From positions 1 to 56,154 of the forward strand of contig JAZKZZ010000005.1 of assembly GCA_045612885.1 (NCBI GenBank): a stretch of 56,154 bases of DNA, read 5' to 3'. The notes beneath the pieces are model-generated. The model had not been told where the DNA came from. It made no database searches and saw only the letters and a list, made by a program, of their open reading frames with translations. Shown here in pieces: positions 26,412 to 34,357 of the stretch (its first letter is position 1; each line of letters opens with the position of its first letter). The position numbers were made by a program, and so were the translations under genes. This DNA is from RGIG6178 sp045612885 (GTDB lineage: Bacteria; Bacillota_I; Bacilli_A; RFN20; DUOF01).

Positions 26412-27770
26412 ATGATTAATAAACTAAGAGAGTTCTATAAAAACGGGGCTACTTTAGATTACGATTTTAGAATTCAATCTCTAGAAAAATTAGAAAGCAG
26501 TATATTAGCACATTATAATGAATTAATAGAAGCTTTTAAAAAAGATTATAACAAGTGTGAATTTGATGTTATTAATACAGAGATTGGCTTGGTTTTAAAT
26601 GAAATAAGATATTTTAAGAGCAACTTATATAAATTGATGAATATAAAAAAGGTTAGAACAGGATTAATTAATATGCCAAGTAAAGGGTATATAATTAGTG
26701 AACCATATGGAGTAGTGTTTATAGCAAGTCCATGGAATTATCCTTTTCAATTATCAATGGTGCCACTTATAGGCGCAATTAGCGCAGGTAATGTAGTATT
26801 TTTAAAGCCTAGTGATCAAACTCCATCTGTAAAGAAAGTAATTAAGAATATTTTGAGCGTTTTTCCTAGTGAGTATATTTATGTGACTGGCGAGAGTAAA
26901 AAGGAAAGAGATTCTTTATTTGATTTGGAATATGATTATGTCTTCTATACTGGAAGTAATAAATTAGCGATTGAACTTATGAGTAAGCAAGCTAAATATT
27001 TAACACCAATGACTTTAGAACTTGGAGGAAAGTCGCCTTGTATAGTCGATGAAGATTCTAATGTTGATGTGGCTGCTAAAAGAATTGTCTGGGGTAAGTT
27101 TTTAAACGCTGGTCAAACATGTGTTGCTCCTGATTATATTTTAGTTCATTCTTCTATTAAAGAAGAGTTTATTGATAAGGTGAAGGAATATACTAAGAAA
27201 TTTTATTATCAAGATGATCAATTGGTAGATAATTTTGTTCATATAATTAATGAAAAACATGTTAAAAGATTATTAGATTTAACTAAAAAAGAAAAGATTA
27301 TTTTTGGTGGTAAAATTAAAAATAATACTTTAGAGCCTACAATCTTAGATGATATTACATTTGATAGTAAGATTATGGAAGAAGAAATATTTGGACCTAT
27401 TATGCCAATTATTACTTACTATAATTTAGGAGAAGCTTTAACTAATATAGAAAAGAAAGCTAAGCCTTTAGCATTTTATTATTTTACTACTAATAAAAAG
27501 AAAGCTAAGTATGTAATGAATAAGATGAGTTATGGTGGAGGATGTGTTAATGATGTAATAATGCATCTAAGCGAAGAAGGACTTCCTTTTGGTGGAGTTG
27601 GTAAAAGTGGTATGAATTCTTATCATGGTAAGAAAAGTTATGAAACATTCTCACATTACAAGAGTATCTTAGTAAAAAATTCCAAGTTTGAGTTAAATGT
27701 TAAATATCCTAAATATAATGAAGATAAACTTAGTTTTGTTAAGTGGTTCTTTAAAATAAAACATAAATAA
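26412..27770 (+). CDS. Aldehyde dehydrogenase, class-3/fatty-aldehyde type
   Basis: 452 residues from the ATG at 26412, after AAGGAG; an upstream in-frame start is unlikely because it would overlap the previous gene by 23 bases. Catalytic Cys237 sits in G-Q-T-C-V-A-P-D-Y and the general base Glu203 in L-E-L-G-G-K-S. The P-W-N-Y-P-F motif for NAD binding is present. Length and the missing N-terminal extension match the short YwdH/fatty-aldehyde branch. It oxidises aldehydes to acids with NAD(P)+, perhaps in membrane-lipid detoxification. Confidence 0.92.
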   Translation: MINKLREFYKNGATLDYDFRIQSLEKLESSILAHYNELIEAFKKDYNKCEFDVINTEIGLVLNEIRYFKSNLYKLMNIKKVRTGLINMPSKGYIISEPYGVVFIASPWNYPFQLSMVPLIGAISAGNVVFLKPSDQTPSVKKVIKNILSVFPSEYIYVTGESKKERDSLFDLEYDYVFYTGSNKLAIELMSKQAKYLTPMTLELGGKSPCIVDEDSNVDVAAKRIVWGKFLNAGQTCVAPDYILVHSSIKEEFIDKVKEYTKKFYYQDDQLVDNFVHIINEKHVKRLLDLTKKEKIIFGGKIKNNTLEPTILDDITFDSKIMEEEIFGPIMPIITYYNLGEALTNIEKKAKPLAFYYFTTNKKKAKYVMNKMSYGGGCVNDVIMHLSEEGLPFGGVGKSGMNSYHGKKSYETFSHYKSILVKNSKFELNVKYPKYNEDKLSFVKWFFKIKHK

Positions 27771-27774
27771 AAAT

Positions 27775-27795
27775 AGGGACCTAATGGTCCCTTTA
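27775..27795 (+). terminator. Intrinsic terminator
   Basis: AGGGACC / GGTCCCT with a 4-base loop and a short T run. Confidence 0.7.
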
Positions 27796-27853
27796 AAACA
27801 TTTCAAAATACCCTTTGAAAGTACAGACACAAGTTATCCGTACATTCATAGTA

Positions 27854-27883
27854 TTTACATTATTTTTAATATTATCCTAAAAT
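27854..27883 (+). promoter_or_regulatory. Promoter of the SDR gene
   Basis: TTTACA (27854-27859), 18-base spacer, TAAAAT (27878-27883). Confidence 0.5.
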
Positions 27884-27934
27884 ATAAATTAATTTTAAAA
27901 AATGAATTATAATAATAAAAATGGAGGTAAGAGA

Positions 27935-28723
27935 ATGAAAATTGCAGTTATTACAGGTGCTAGTAGTGGCATGGGAAAAGAGTTTTTAAAGAGAGTAGAT
28001 GAATATAATTTAGATGAAATCTGGGCTATTGCTTTAGATATAGAAGGATTAGAAAAAGTAAAAGCAGAGGCTAAAACAAATGTTAGAATCTTTGCTCTTG
28101 ATTTAACAATCGAGGAAAGTTTTAAAAAATATCAAAATGCTTTGGAAGAATTAAAACCTGATGTTGAATATTTATTTAATTGTAGTGGCTATGGGAAGTT
28201 TGGTAGATATGATGATATAGATATTAAACAATCTGCTAATATGATTGATTTAAACTGTAAAGCATTGGTGGTTATGACTGAGTTAACTATTCCATATATG
28301 TCTAAGGGAAGTAAGATACTAGAAATAGCATCAGTAGCAGCATATCAACCTATTCCTTATATGGGAGTGTATGGGGCAAGTAAGGCATTTGTATTAAGTT
28401 ACTCAAGGGCTATAAGTGTAGAGTTAAAGAATAAAGGAATAAGTGTTACTTGCTTATGTCCTTTCTGGACTAAGACTAAATTTTTTGATAGAGCAAAAGA
28501 AACTAGGGCAAAAGTGGATGTAGTAACTAAGTATGTTGCTATGTATGAACCTGAATTTGTAGTAAATAAAGGACTAAAAGCTTTAAATAAGGGAAAACTT
28601 GTAGTGATACCCGGATTTATATCTAAAGCACAATGTTTCTTAGTAAGCATCTTACCTAAGAAATTAGTAATGAAGGTATGGTGCCATCAGCAAAAATTGA
28701 ATAAGAAATATAAAGGTAAATAA
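27935..28723 (+). CDS. Short-chain dehydrogenase/reductase
   Basis: 262 residues from the ATG at 27935, which follows GGAGG; the ATG at 27902 has no ribosome binding site. The Rossmann motif T-G-A-S-S-G-M-G lies at residues 7-14 and the catalytic Tyr146-x-x-x-Lys150 is in G-V-Y-G-A-S-K. A C-terminal extension with a hydrophobic stretch (about 225-245) and a basic tail resembles membrane-associated SDRs of the DltE type. The substrate is not predictable. Confidence 0.9.
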   Translation: MKIAVITGASSGMGKEFLKRVDEYNLDEIWAIALDIEGLEKVKAEAKTNVRIFALDLTIEESFKKYQNALEELKPDVEYLFNCSGYGKFGRYDDIDIKQSANMIDLNCKALVVMTELTIPYMSKGSKILEIASVAAYQPIPYMGVYGASKAFVLSYSRAISVELKNKGISVTCLCPFWTKTKFFDRAKETRAKVDVVTKYVAMYEPEFVVNKGLKALNKGKLVVIPGFISKAQCFLVSILPKKLVMKVWCHQQKLNKKYKGK

Positions 28724-28745
28724 TTTGGATATAAAAAAAAGTAGT

Positions 28746-28782
28746 CAAATCATTGATTTGTATATAAAAATTTATCTAAAAT
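28746..28782 (+). promoter_or_regulatory. Promoter with palindromic operator-like site before the lipoprotein cassette
   Basis: TTGATT (28753-28758), 18-base spacer, TAAAAT (28777-28782). A perfect 7-bp inverted repeat, CAAATCA-T-TGATTTG (28746-28760), covers the -35. It has no T run and so is not a terminator. Confidence 0.5.
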
Positions 28783-28812
28783 AAGGGTAAGAAAGAAAGA
28801 GGGAAATTATAA

Positions 28813-29697
28813 ATGAAAAAAATTTTAGGACTTAGTACTCTTGCTTTAGCTGGAGTATTAGCATTCACAGGATGTTCTTGTAAAGACAAGGGAGAAGAAT
28901 TATCTCAATTACCTGCAGCAAGATTAGGAAACGCAGAAGGTTGTTATTCTAATGACTATGATAAGACATGTTCTTCAATCAATTCAAAAAATTTAAATGA
29001 ATACTTAGGTAGAAGTGATGTAGATTACATCGATGTAAGAAATTTCAGTGACTATGAATTTGAACATTTAGAAGGATTCAGAAACGTACAATTCTTTGCT
29101 GATATTTGGAATAAAGATGGCGTAGCTGGTGGAAAACAATTATTCAATAAGGATTATACTCCTAAATATAAAGATTCAGTAAAAATATTAGAATCTTACT
29201 TTCCTAAAGATAAGACACTATTCTTAATGTGTGCTTCTGGAGGAAGAGTAGTATGGTTAATGGATATTCTTGAATTAAATGGATGGGATATGACTAAGAT
29301 TTATAATGTTGGTGGTATGGGAGACTATACTGATGCAAAATATGATAGTTATAGAGTGAGCAAGTCTAATGCAGCTTTAACATTTAAAACAGCAACTATC
29401 ACTGAAGGAAATTATACTGCTACAGCACATATTGCTTTAGATAAAGATAATAAAATTACAAATATTTATGTAACAGGAAGTGAAATGACTCCTGGAGTTT
29501 CAGATAAGTGGAATCAAGATACTTGGTTAAAAGCTAAATATGAATATTGCCAAAAATTAGTTGGTAAAACTAAAGCTGATATCCAAGAAATGGTTAACGG
29601 CGATGAAGGAGCTAAAGGTGAAGATGTTGTAACAGGTGCTACAACAACTTCAAATAGAGTATTAGAGGCTGTTCTAGCAGCATTTGATGCTCAATAA
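28813..29697 (+). CDS. Lipoprotein with rhodanese domain fused to an FMN-binding (flavinylated) domain
   Basis: 294 residues. A lipoprotein signal ends in F-T-G-C21. Residues about 55-180 form a rhodanese domain with an active-site loop C140-A-S-G-G-R. Residues about 190-294 match the FMN_bind fold and end in D271-V-V-T-G-A-T277-T-T-S, the motif in which ApbE attaches FMN to the threonine. The protein should be anchored outside the membrane and combine sulfur-transfer chemistry with a covalent flavin redox centre. The ribosome binding site is GAGGG. An apbE gene is needed elsewhere in the genome. It is first of three consecutive lipoprotein genes. Confidence 0.85.
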   Translation: MKKILGLSTLALAGVLAFTGCSCKDKGEELSQLPAARLGNAEGCYSNDYDKTCSSINSKNLNEYLGRSDVDYIDVRNFSDYEFEHLEGFRNVQFFADIWNKDGVAGGKQLFNKDYTPKYKDSVKILESYFPKDKTLFLMCASGGRVVWLMDILELNGWDMTKIYNVGGMGDYTDAKYDSYRVSKSNAALTFKTATITEGNYTATAHIALDKDNKITNIYVTGSEMTPGVSDKWNQDTWLKAKYEYCQKLVGKTKADIQEMVNGDEGAKGEDVVTGATTTSNRVLEAVLAAFDAQ

Positions 29698-29727
29698 TTT
29701 ACAATAAGATCATAATTTAATAAAATA

Positions 29728-29748
29728 GAAAGGGAAACCTTTCTTTTT
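29728..29748 (+). terminator. Terminator or attenuator inside the lipoprotein cassette
   Basis: GAAAGG-GAAA-CCTTTC, a 6-bp stem closed by a GNRA tetraloop, followed by a T-rich run. No clear promoter follows before the next gene at 29769, so it may only reduce downstream expression. Confidence 0.7.
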
Positions 29749-29768
29749 ATTTTTTAAGGAGTGATTAG

Positions 29769-30428
29769 ATGAAAAAAGGACTAATTGTGTTATCAATGTT
29801 TATCTGTTTATTATCTGGGTGTAATAAGACAATAGAGGAGAAAGAAAGTAATCAGATAGTTATACCAACAAAAGCTAATTCTTTGGATAATTTTCCTAGT
29901 GAATCTACTATTAATACTATGAATTTAGATCAATACATGTTTAGGGAGGATGTTCAATATGTAGATTTAAGAAGCATGAAAATGATAGCTAATGAGGGAC
30001 ATGTAGCAGGTTTTGAATTCATACCATTTTATTCACTTATTGCATCTTTTACTGAGGGAACAACATTGTATCAAATGAAGGGACAATATAATGACAAAGG
30101 AGAATTTGTTTCGGGTGGTCAAGTTGGCGGATTTGTTGCGCAATACAAGGAATCAAAAAGAATAGTAGAAGCTTTATTTTCAAAAGATAAATATATATTT
30201 TTGATATCTCAAGGAGGTTCAGAGTCAAGTTATATGATAAATTTGTTGATACAACTTGGTTATGATGGAAATTTATTATATAATGTAGGTGGAGTTATGA
30301 ACAATGAAGGAATCCCAAGTTACTCAAGTATTAAAACTAATAAATATTTTGTTCAAGGACATGGTGATTTAAATATGAAAGTTAGTTATGATTTTATGAA
30401 TGAATTAACTCCAATAACAAATAATTAA
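29769..30428 (+). CDS. Lipoprotein with an inactive-looking rhodanese domain
   Basis: 219 residues, lipoprotein signal ending L-L-S-G-C18. The body aligns with the rhodanese half of the upstream gene: the Y-V-D-L-R start, the acidic/G-H-x-x-G-F element, and the end Y-N-V-G-G. Where the neighbour has the active cysteine loop L-M-C-A-S-G-G-R, this protein reads L-I-S147-Q-G-G-S-E, so the nucleophile is replaced by serine and the loop arginine is lost. It has no FMN domain. It looks like a duplicated, non-catalytic partner, perhaps a binding subunit. Confidence 0.8.
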   Translation: MKKGLIVLSMFICLLSGCNKTIEEKESNQIVIPTKANSLDNFPSESTINTMNLDQYMFREDVQYVDLRSMKMIANEGHVAGFEFIPFYSLIASFTEGTTLYQMKGQYNDKGEFVSGGQVGGFVAQYKESKRIVEALFSKDKYIFLISQGGSESSYMINLLIQLGYDGNLLYNVGGVMNNEGIPSYSSIKTNKYFVQGHGDLNMKVSYDFMNELTPITNN

Positions 30429-30445
30429 TATAAGGAGGAAAGTGT

Positions 30446-31309
30446 ATGAAAAAATTATATAAATTATTAGCAGGATTTTTAACTTGTGTTCTAGTTTTCG
30501 CTGGTGTTGCTTGTAAAAAAGGAGATGATGGTTCATCTACTGATTCAGGAGCTGGATGTGGAAGTGGAACAATGACTTTAGAGGAAATAAATAAGTATTT
30601 AAACGATAAAGATGAATTTGATATGTCAAATGCAGTTGCATTAATTCCATTTGCACATATAAATGGCCCTCAAAAAATATGGGACTTTTATGCTTTAATT
30701 AATTATGTTTATACTAACAGACCAGATGGTTATGTAAAATATCAAGTTACATATTTATCATGTACATGTAGAACTGCAGATGTTAACTATTGGCAAACTG
30801 CATATGTTGAAATTACAATACCTGAAAGTGGTAATGTTGAAGATGCTGTTTTGAAAACATTATCATTTGATAAAGATATTCAAGATTCTGATTTAGCTCC
30901 TGGAGACACTAATTACACAGCAGGTTTCTGGGGAGATTCAAGTCCAATTTTTGATGAAGCAACTCATACTGTAAAATTCACTACTTACGATAAAGTAGAA
31001 GTTCAAGAAGGCGATAAATATCGTGAACACACAAGTGATACAGAAACAGAAAAATATTATTTAAATAAAGAAGATGGAAAATTCTATTTCCCTAGTATGA
31101 AATATGATTTTATTCCTAAATTAATTGGAATGAACCAAGCTGAAATTCATAAATATGCTTCTGTTAAAGATTCTAATGGTGCTTTACTTACTGATGGAAT
31201 ATTTACTCAACGTGAATATGATCAATTCCACGGTTCTTCAGTTTCAACACATAATATTATAAGAATTTTAGATTCATTATTTAAATATCACGTAGATACA
31301 TATTTATAG
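30446..31309 (+). CDS. Lipoprotein of unknown function, third member of the cassette
   Basis: 287 residues with an N-terminal signal and probable lipobox A-G-V-A-C23 (glycine at -3 is atypical). A Ser/Gly-rich linker follows, then a soluble extracellular domain. Near residues 109-111 is a C-T-C-R motif followed by several aromatic residues (N-Y-W-Q), possibly a metal or flavin contact. The L-E-E-I-N-K-Y-L element after the linker is like the L-x-x-Y-L element that begins the rhodanese domains of the two upstream genes. The ribosome binding site AAGGAGG lies 17 bases after the previous gene. I do not recognise the domain. Confidence 0.75.
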   Translation: MKKLYKLLAGFLTCVLVFAGVACKKGDDGSSTDSGAGCGSGTMTLEEINKYLNDKDEFDMSNAVALIPFAHINGPQKIWDFYALINYVYTNRPDGYVKYQVTYLSCTCRTADVNYWQTAYVEITIPESGNVEDAVLKTLSFDKDIQDSDLAPGDTNYTAGFWGDSSPIFDEATHTVKFTTYDKVEVQEGDKYREHTSDTETEKYYLNKEDGKFYFPSMKYDFIPKLIGMNQAEIHKYASVKDSNGALLTDGIFTQREYDQFHGSSVSTHNIIRILDSLFKYHVDTYL

Positions 31310-31330
31310 GGTAAACTCATTCATAAAATC

Positions 31331-31358
31331 AAAAGATGTAACAAATGTTACATCTTTT
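31331..31358. terminator. Bidirectional terminator
   Basis: AAAAGATGTAAC / GTTACATCTTTT, a perfect 12-bp stem with a 4-base loop. It overlaps the 3' end of the minus-strand gene. Confidence 0.88.
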
Positions 31359-32796
31359 TTATTTCATATATCACTTCATAATCAAATATATTTTTGTGGT
31401 ATTTAGAATGATTTGTTTTCAAATATTCTTCAATATCATTTATTTCCTTTAACCCTCCATTATGTCTAGAATAACCAATGATAATGATTTTACCATCGTT
31501 GTTTAAGAGCGTATATGCTTTTTTTATTGCTTGTATTGTAGTATAGCTATTAGTAGACACTTTTTTATCACTACCTGGTAAGAATCCTAGATTAAATAAT
31601 ACTAAATCTATTTTTTCTTTTACATATTTATCTAAGTTAGAGTGACTATCATGAATAATTGATATATTGTTTAAATCTTTTAATCTTTCTTTACTTCTTT
31701 TTATTGCTAATTCTTGAATATCAAATGAATATATATGTTTAAATAAGTTAGATAAAAACAAAGTATCATAGCCATTACCTAAAGTAGCATCAATAGCAAT
31801 TTTATTATGATCTGCAAAATTACTTATTAATTTGTGAGAATACTCTACCGATTTAGATAGAGTTTGTTTTTCTAATGCTTTGCCTTGATAGGTATTTCTT
31901 TTTACCATTTCTTTATCTATATCGTTTAATAATTGAGTTTTATTAGTATTCCAATTAGGAGCAATTAATTCCTCTTTTAATGGATCTGAAGTTAATCTTT
32001 GAATTATTATTTCAGGACGTAATACTTCTAGTTGTTTTATAACTGTATCTATGTATTCATCTTTTGTTTGTAAAGGGAAAGGGTTTTGTAAATATTGATT
32101 ACCCCATAAAGATTCTTTTATGATGCTTAGCGAGTGTATCTTAATGCCTTGAATATCTAGTTTATTTAGTTCTTTACATGTGTTTATCATAGATTCTTGA
32201 GATTCATCCTTTAATCCATTAATAATATGAACAGTTACATTGATATCTTCTTTTCTTAATGCATTAACTCTATCGATAAATAGGTTATTATCATAGCCTC
32301 TATTGAATGATTTTGCTATTTCTTCATTGAATGTTTGTAGTCCTATTTCTACCCATAAATCTTTTCTTTTATTAATAGAAGATAAATACTCAATAATATT
32401 ATCATCTAAGCAATCAGCACGAGTGGCAATTGAGATCACTTCAATATCCTCTCTATTTATAAATGGCTCATAAATTTGTTTTAGTTTTTCTATGCTTCCA
32501 TACGTATTAGAAAAGGCTTGAAAATACGCTATAGATTTAGCTTTTGGCCATTTTAATTCCATGATTTTTTTGATTTTTTCAAACTGGATAGAAAGCGTAT
32601 CATTTACATCTCCACCATTTTCTCCAGCACCATAAACACTACAAAAAGCACATCCATTATAACCCTTTTTTCCATCTCTATTAGGACAAGAAAAACCAGC
32701 ATTTAAAGATACTTTAAAAACTTTACTATTATATTTATTTTTTAAATAGTAATCAAAAGTGTGATATCTCTTATTAGTGTTAGAATACTTAAACAT
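31348..32796 (-). CDS. Fusion of a YtqA-like radical SAM enzyme and a YtqB-like methyltransferase
   Basis: 482 residues. The N-terminal 300 or so match the TIGR01212/YtqA radical SAM family, with the cluster-binding cysteines in S-C-P-N-R-D-G and G-C-A-F-C (C-x11-C-x2-C spacing). The C-terminal 170 or so are a class I methyltransferase with motif I D-A-T-L-G-N-G-Y-D-T and the hallmark N-L-G-F-L-P-G-S-D-K of YtqB. In Bacillus the two are separate neighbouring genes and are linked to the last steps of wobble-uridine modification in tRNA (MnmL and MnmM, as I recall). Here one chain carries both. The frame is uninterrupted. Confidence 0.9.
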   Translation of the reverse strand: MFKYSNTNKRYHTFDYYLKNKYNSKVFKVSLNAGFSCPNRDGKKGYNGCAFCSVYGAGENGGDVNDTLSIQFEKIKKIMELKWPKAKSIAYFQAFSNTYGSIEKLKQIYEPFINREDIEVISIATRADCLDDNIIEYLSSINKRKDLWVEIGLQTFNEEIAKSFNRGYDNNLFIDRVNALRKEDINVTVHIINGLKDESQESMINTCKELNKLDIQGIKIHSLSIIKESLWGNQYLQNPFPLQTKDEYIDTVIKQLEVLRPEIIIQRLTSDPLKEELIAPNWNTNKTQLLNDIDKEMVKRNTYQGKALEKQTLSKSVEYSHKLISNFADHNKIAIDATLGNGYDTLFLSNLFKHIYSFDIQELAIKRSKERLKDLNNISIIHDSHSNLDKYVKEKIDLVLFNLGFLPGSDKKVSTNSYTTIQAIKKAYTLLNNDGKIIIIGYSRHNGGLKEINDIEEYLKTNHSKYHKNIFDYEVIYEIKKM

Positions 32797-32830
32797 TTAT
32801 TTCACCTGTATTAAATAATATCACAATTTT

Positions 32831-32839
32831 TGTTATACT
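32831..32839 (+). promoter_or_regulatory. Extended -10 promoter
   Basis: TGTTATACT (TG-n-TATACT), 20 bases before the phosphoesterase start, no clear -35. Confidence 0.45.
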
Positions 32840-32858
32840 TAAATAGGTGATAGAAATT

Positions 32859-33395
32859 ATGAAATATTTAGTAATTAGTGATATACATGGAAGTAGTAAA
32901 TTTTTGAAATTAGCATTAGAAAATGTAGAAGATTATGACAAGATTATATTACTTGGAGATATTCTTTATCATGGTCCAAGAAATAAAATTCCAGATGGTC
33001 ATAATCCTATGGAAATAGTAGAAATATTAAATGGTTTGAAGGATAAGATTATAGCGGTAAAAGGTAATTGTGATGCTAAAATTGATCTTAAATTATTAGA
33101 CTTTAATATTGAGAATAAAATATGGTTAAATATAGATGATAAGTTAGTATTTCTTAGTCATGGAGATGAATATAATAAGGATATAATTCCATGTAAAAGA
33201 AGAAAGTATACTATATTACATGGACATACGCATATTAATCAAATTATTGAGGTTAATAATAAAGTGAAAGTCGTAAATATCGGATCTACATCTTTACCTA
33301 AAGATGGCCATCATAGCTATGGGGTTATAGAAAATGGAATAATAACAAGTTATGATTTAATAACTAATGATAAAATTATAGAAACAAGTTTGTAA
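32859..33395 (+). CDS. YfcE-type metallophosphoesterase
   Basis: 178 residues from the ATG at 32859, after TAGGTGAT. The full set of metal-binding motifs is present: D-I-H-G, G-D-I-L-Y-H-G-P-R-N, G-N-C-D, S-H-G-D and H-G-H-T-H. The Y-H-G-P-R-N segment is specific for the YfcE/MJ0936 group of phosphodiesterases. The physiological substrate is not established. It is divergent from the radical SAM fusion gene and followed by its own terminator. Confidence 0.92.
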   Translation: MKYLVISDIHGSSKFLKLALENVEDYDKIILLGDILYHGPRNKIPDGHNPMEIVEILNGLKDKIIAVKGNCDAKIDLKLLDFNIENKIWLNIDDKLVFLSHGDEYNKDIIPCKRRKYTILHGHTHINQIIEVNNKVKVVNIGSTSLPKDGHHSYGVIENGIITSYDLITNDKIIETSL

Positions 33396-33401
33396 AATAG
33401 G

Positions 33402-33422
33402 GGAATCATTGATTCCTTTTTT
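33402..33422 (+). terminator. Intrinsic terminator
   Basis: GGAATC / GATTCC with a 3-base loop followed by six T. Confidence 0.75.
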
Positions 33423-33473
33423 ACATATAACCATGAGATGATTAACTATAATAATAGATATTTAATTATAAGA

Positions 33474-33503
33474 TTTGTATTTTAATACAAAAGAATGTAA
33501 AAT
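33474..33503 (+). promoter_or_regulatory. suf operon promoter with an 18-bp palindrome
   Basis: TTGTAT (33475-33480), 17-base spacer, TAAAAT (33498-33503) with TG upstream. The perfect palindrome TTTGTATT-TT-AATACAAA (33474-33491) covers the -35 and part of the spacer, a typical repressor position. Confidence 0.6.
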
Positions 33504-33529
33504 AATAGAGTTGGAAGGAAGATTATATT

Positions 33530-34357
33530 ATGGGAAAACTAGTTATTAATAACTTAGAAGTAAGTGTAGAAGATAAGAAGATTCTTAAGGGAATTAATTT
33601 AAATATAAATGATGGTGAGATACACGCTCTTATTGGGCCTAATGGTCATGGTAAGTCTACATTATTAAACGTAATTATGGGACATCCTAAATATTGTGTT
33701 AATAGTGGTAGTATAACTTATAATGATGAAGATGTTTTAAGTATGAGTGTAGATAATAGAAGTAAGAAAGGAATATTTTTAGCCATGCAACATCCAATGG
33801 AAATAAGTGGAGTTAAAAATATTGATTTCTTAAAGGGTGCTATTAATGCAAGAAATGAAAAACCTATTAGTTTATATAAGTTTATTAAAGAAGTAGAGAA
33901 TGTTAGTAAAGAAGTAGGTTTTGACTCTAATTTGATATCTAGAAATCTAAATGAAGGATTTTCTGGAGGAGAAAAGAAAAGAAATGAAATTTTGCAAATG
34001 AGATTATTAAATCCATCCCTAGCTTTAATTGATGAGATCGATTCAGGTCTTGATGTAGATGGGTTAAATATGATTGCTAGTGCGATTAATAATAGTAATA
34101 ATGGTGAATTTAGTGCTTTAATTATTTCCCACTATTCTAAACTTTATACGCTTGTTAAACCTACACATGTCCATATTATTGTAGATGGAAAAATAGTTAC
34201 TAGTGGAGATTATAAACTTATTGAAAGAGTAGACAGAGAAGGATATTCTTGGATTGAAAGAGAATATGGTGTATCTATAACAAAAGAAGAAACTAAAAAA
34301 GTTGTAAGTTTAGGAACTTGTGCTGTAAAGGAAAGTATTGGACATGGAAATAATTAA
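33530..34357 (+). CDS. sufC: Fe-S cluster assembly ATPase SufC
   Basis: 275 residues. ABC ATPase with Walker A G-P-N-G-H-G-K-S-T, signature F-S-G-G-E-K-K-R-N-E, and Walker B L-A-L-I-D-E-I-D-S-G-L-D, the SufC-specific version. It powers the SufBCD scaffold that builds iron-sulfur clusters in the cytoplasm. About 20 residues at the C-terminus, ending in a C-A-V-K-E-S-I-G segment, are longer than in Bacillus. It is first in the operon, and its end overlaps the sufD start. Confidence 0.96.
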   Translation: MGKLVINNLEVSVEDKKILKGINLNINDGEIHALIGPNGHGKSTLLNVIMGHPKYCVNSGSITYNDEDVLSMSVDNRSKKGIFLAMQHPMEISGVKNIDFLKGAINARNEKPISLYKFIKEVENVSKEVGFDSNLISRNLNEGFSGGEKKRNEILQMRLLNPSLALIDEIDSGLDVDGLNMIASAINNSNNGEFSALIISHYSKLYTLVKPTHVHIIVDGKIVTSGDYKLIERVDREGYSWIEREYGVSITKEETKKVVSLGTCAVKESIGHGNN

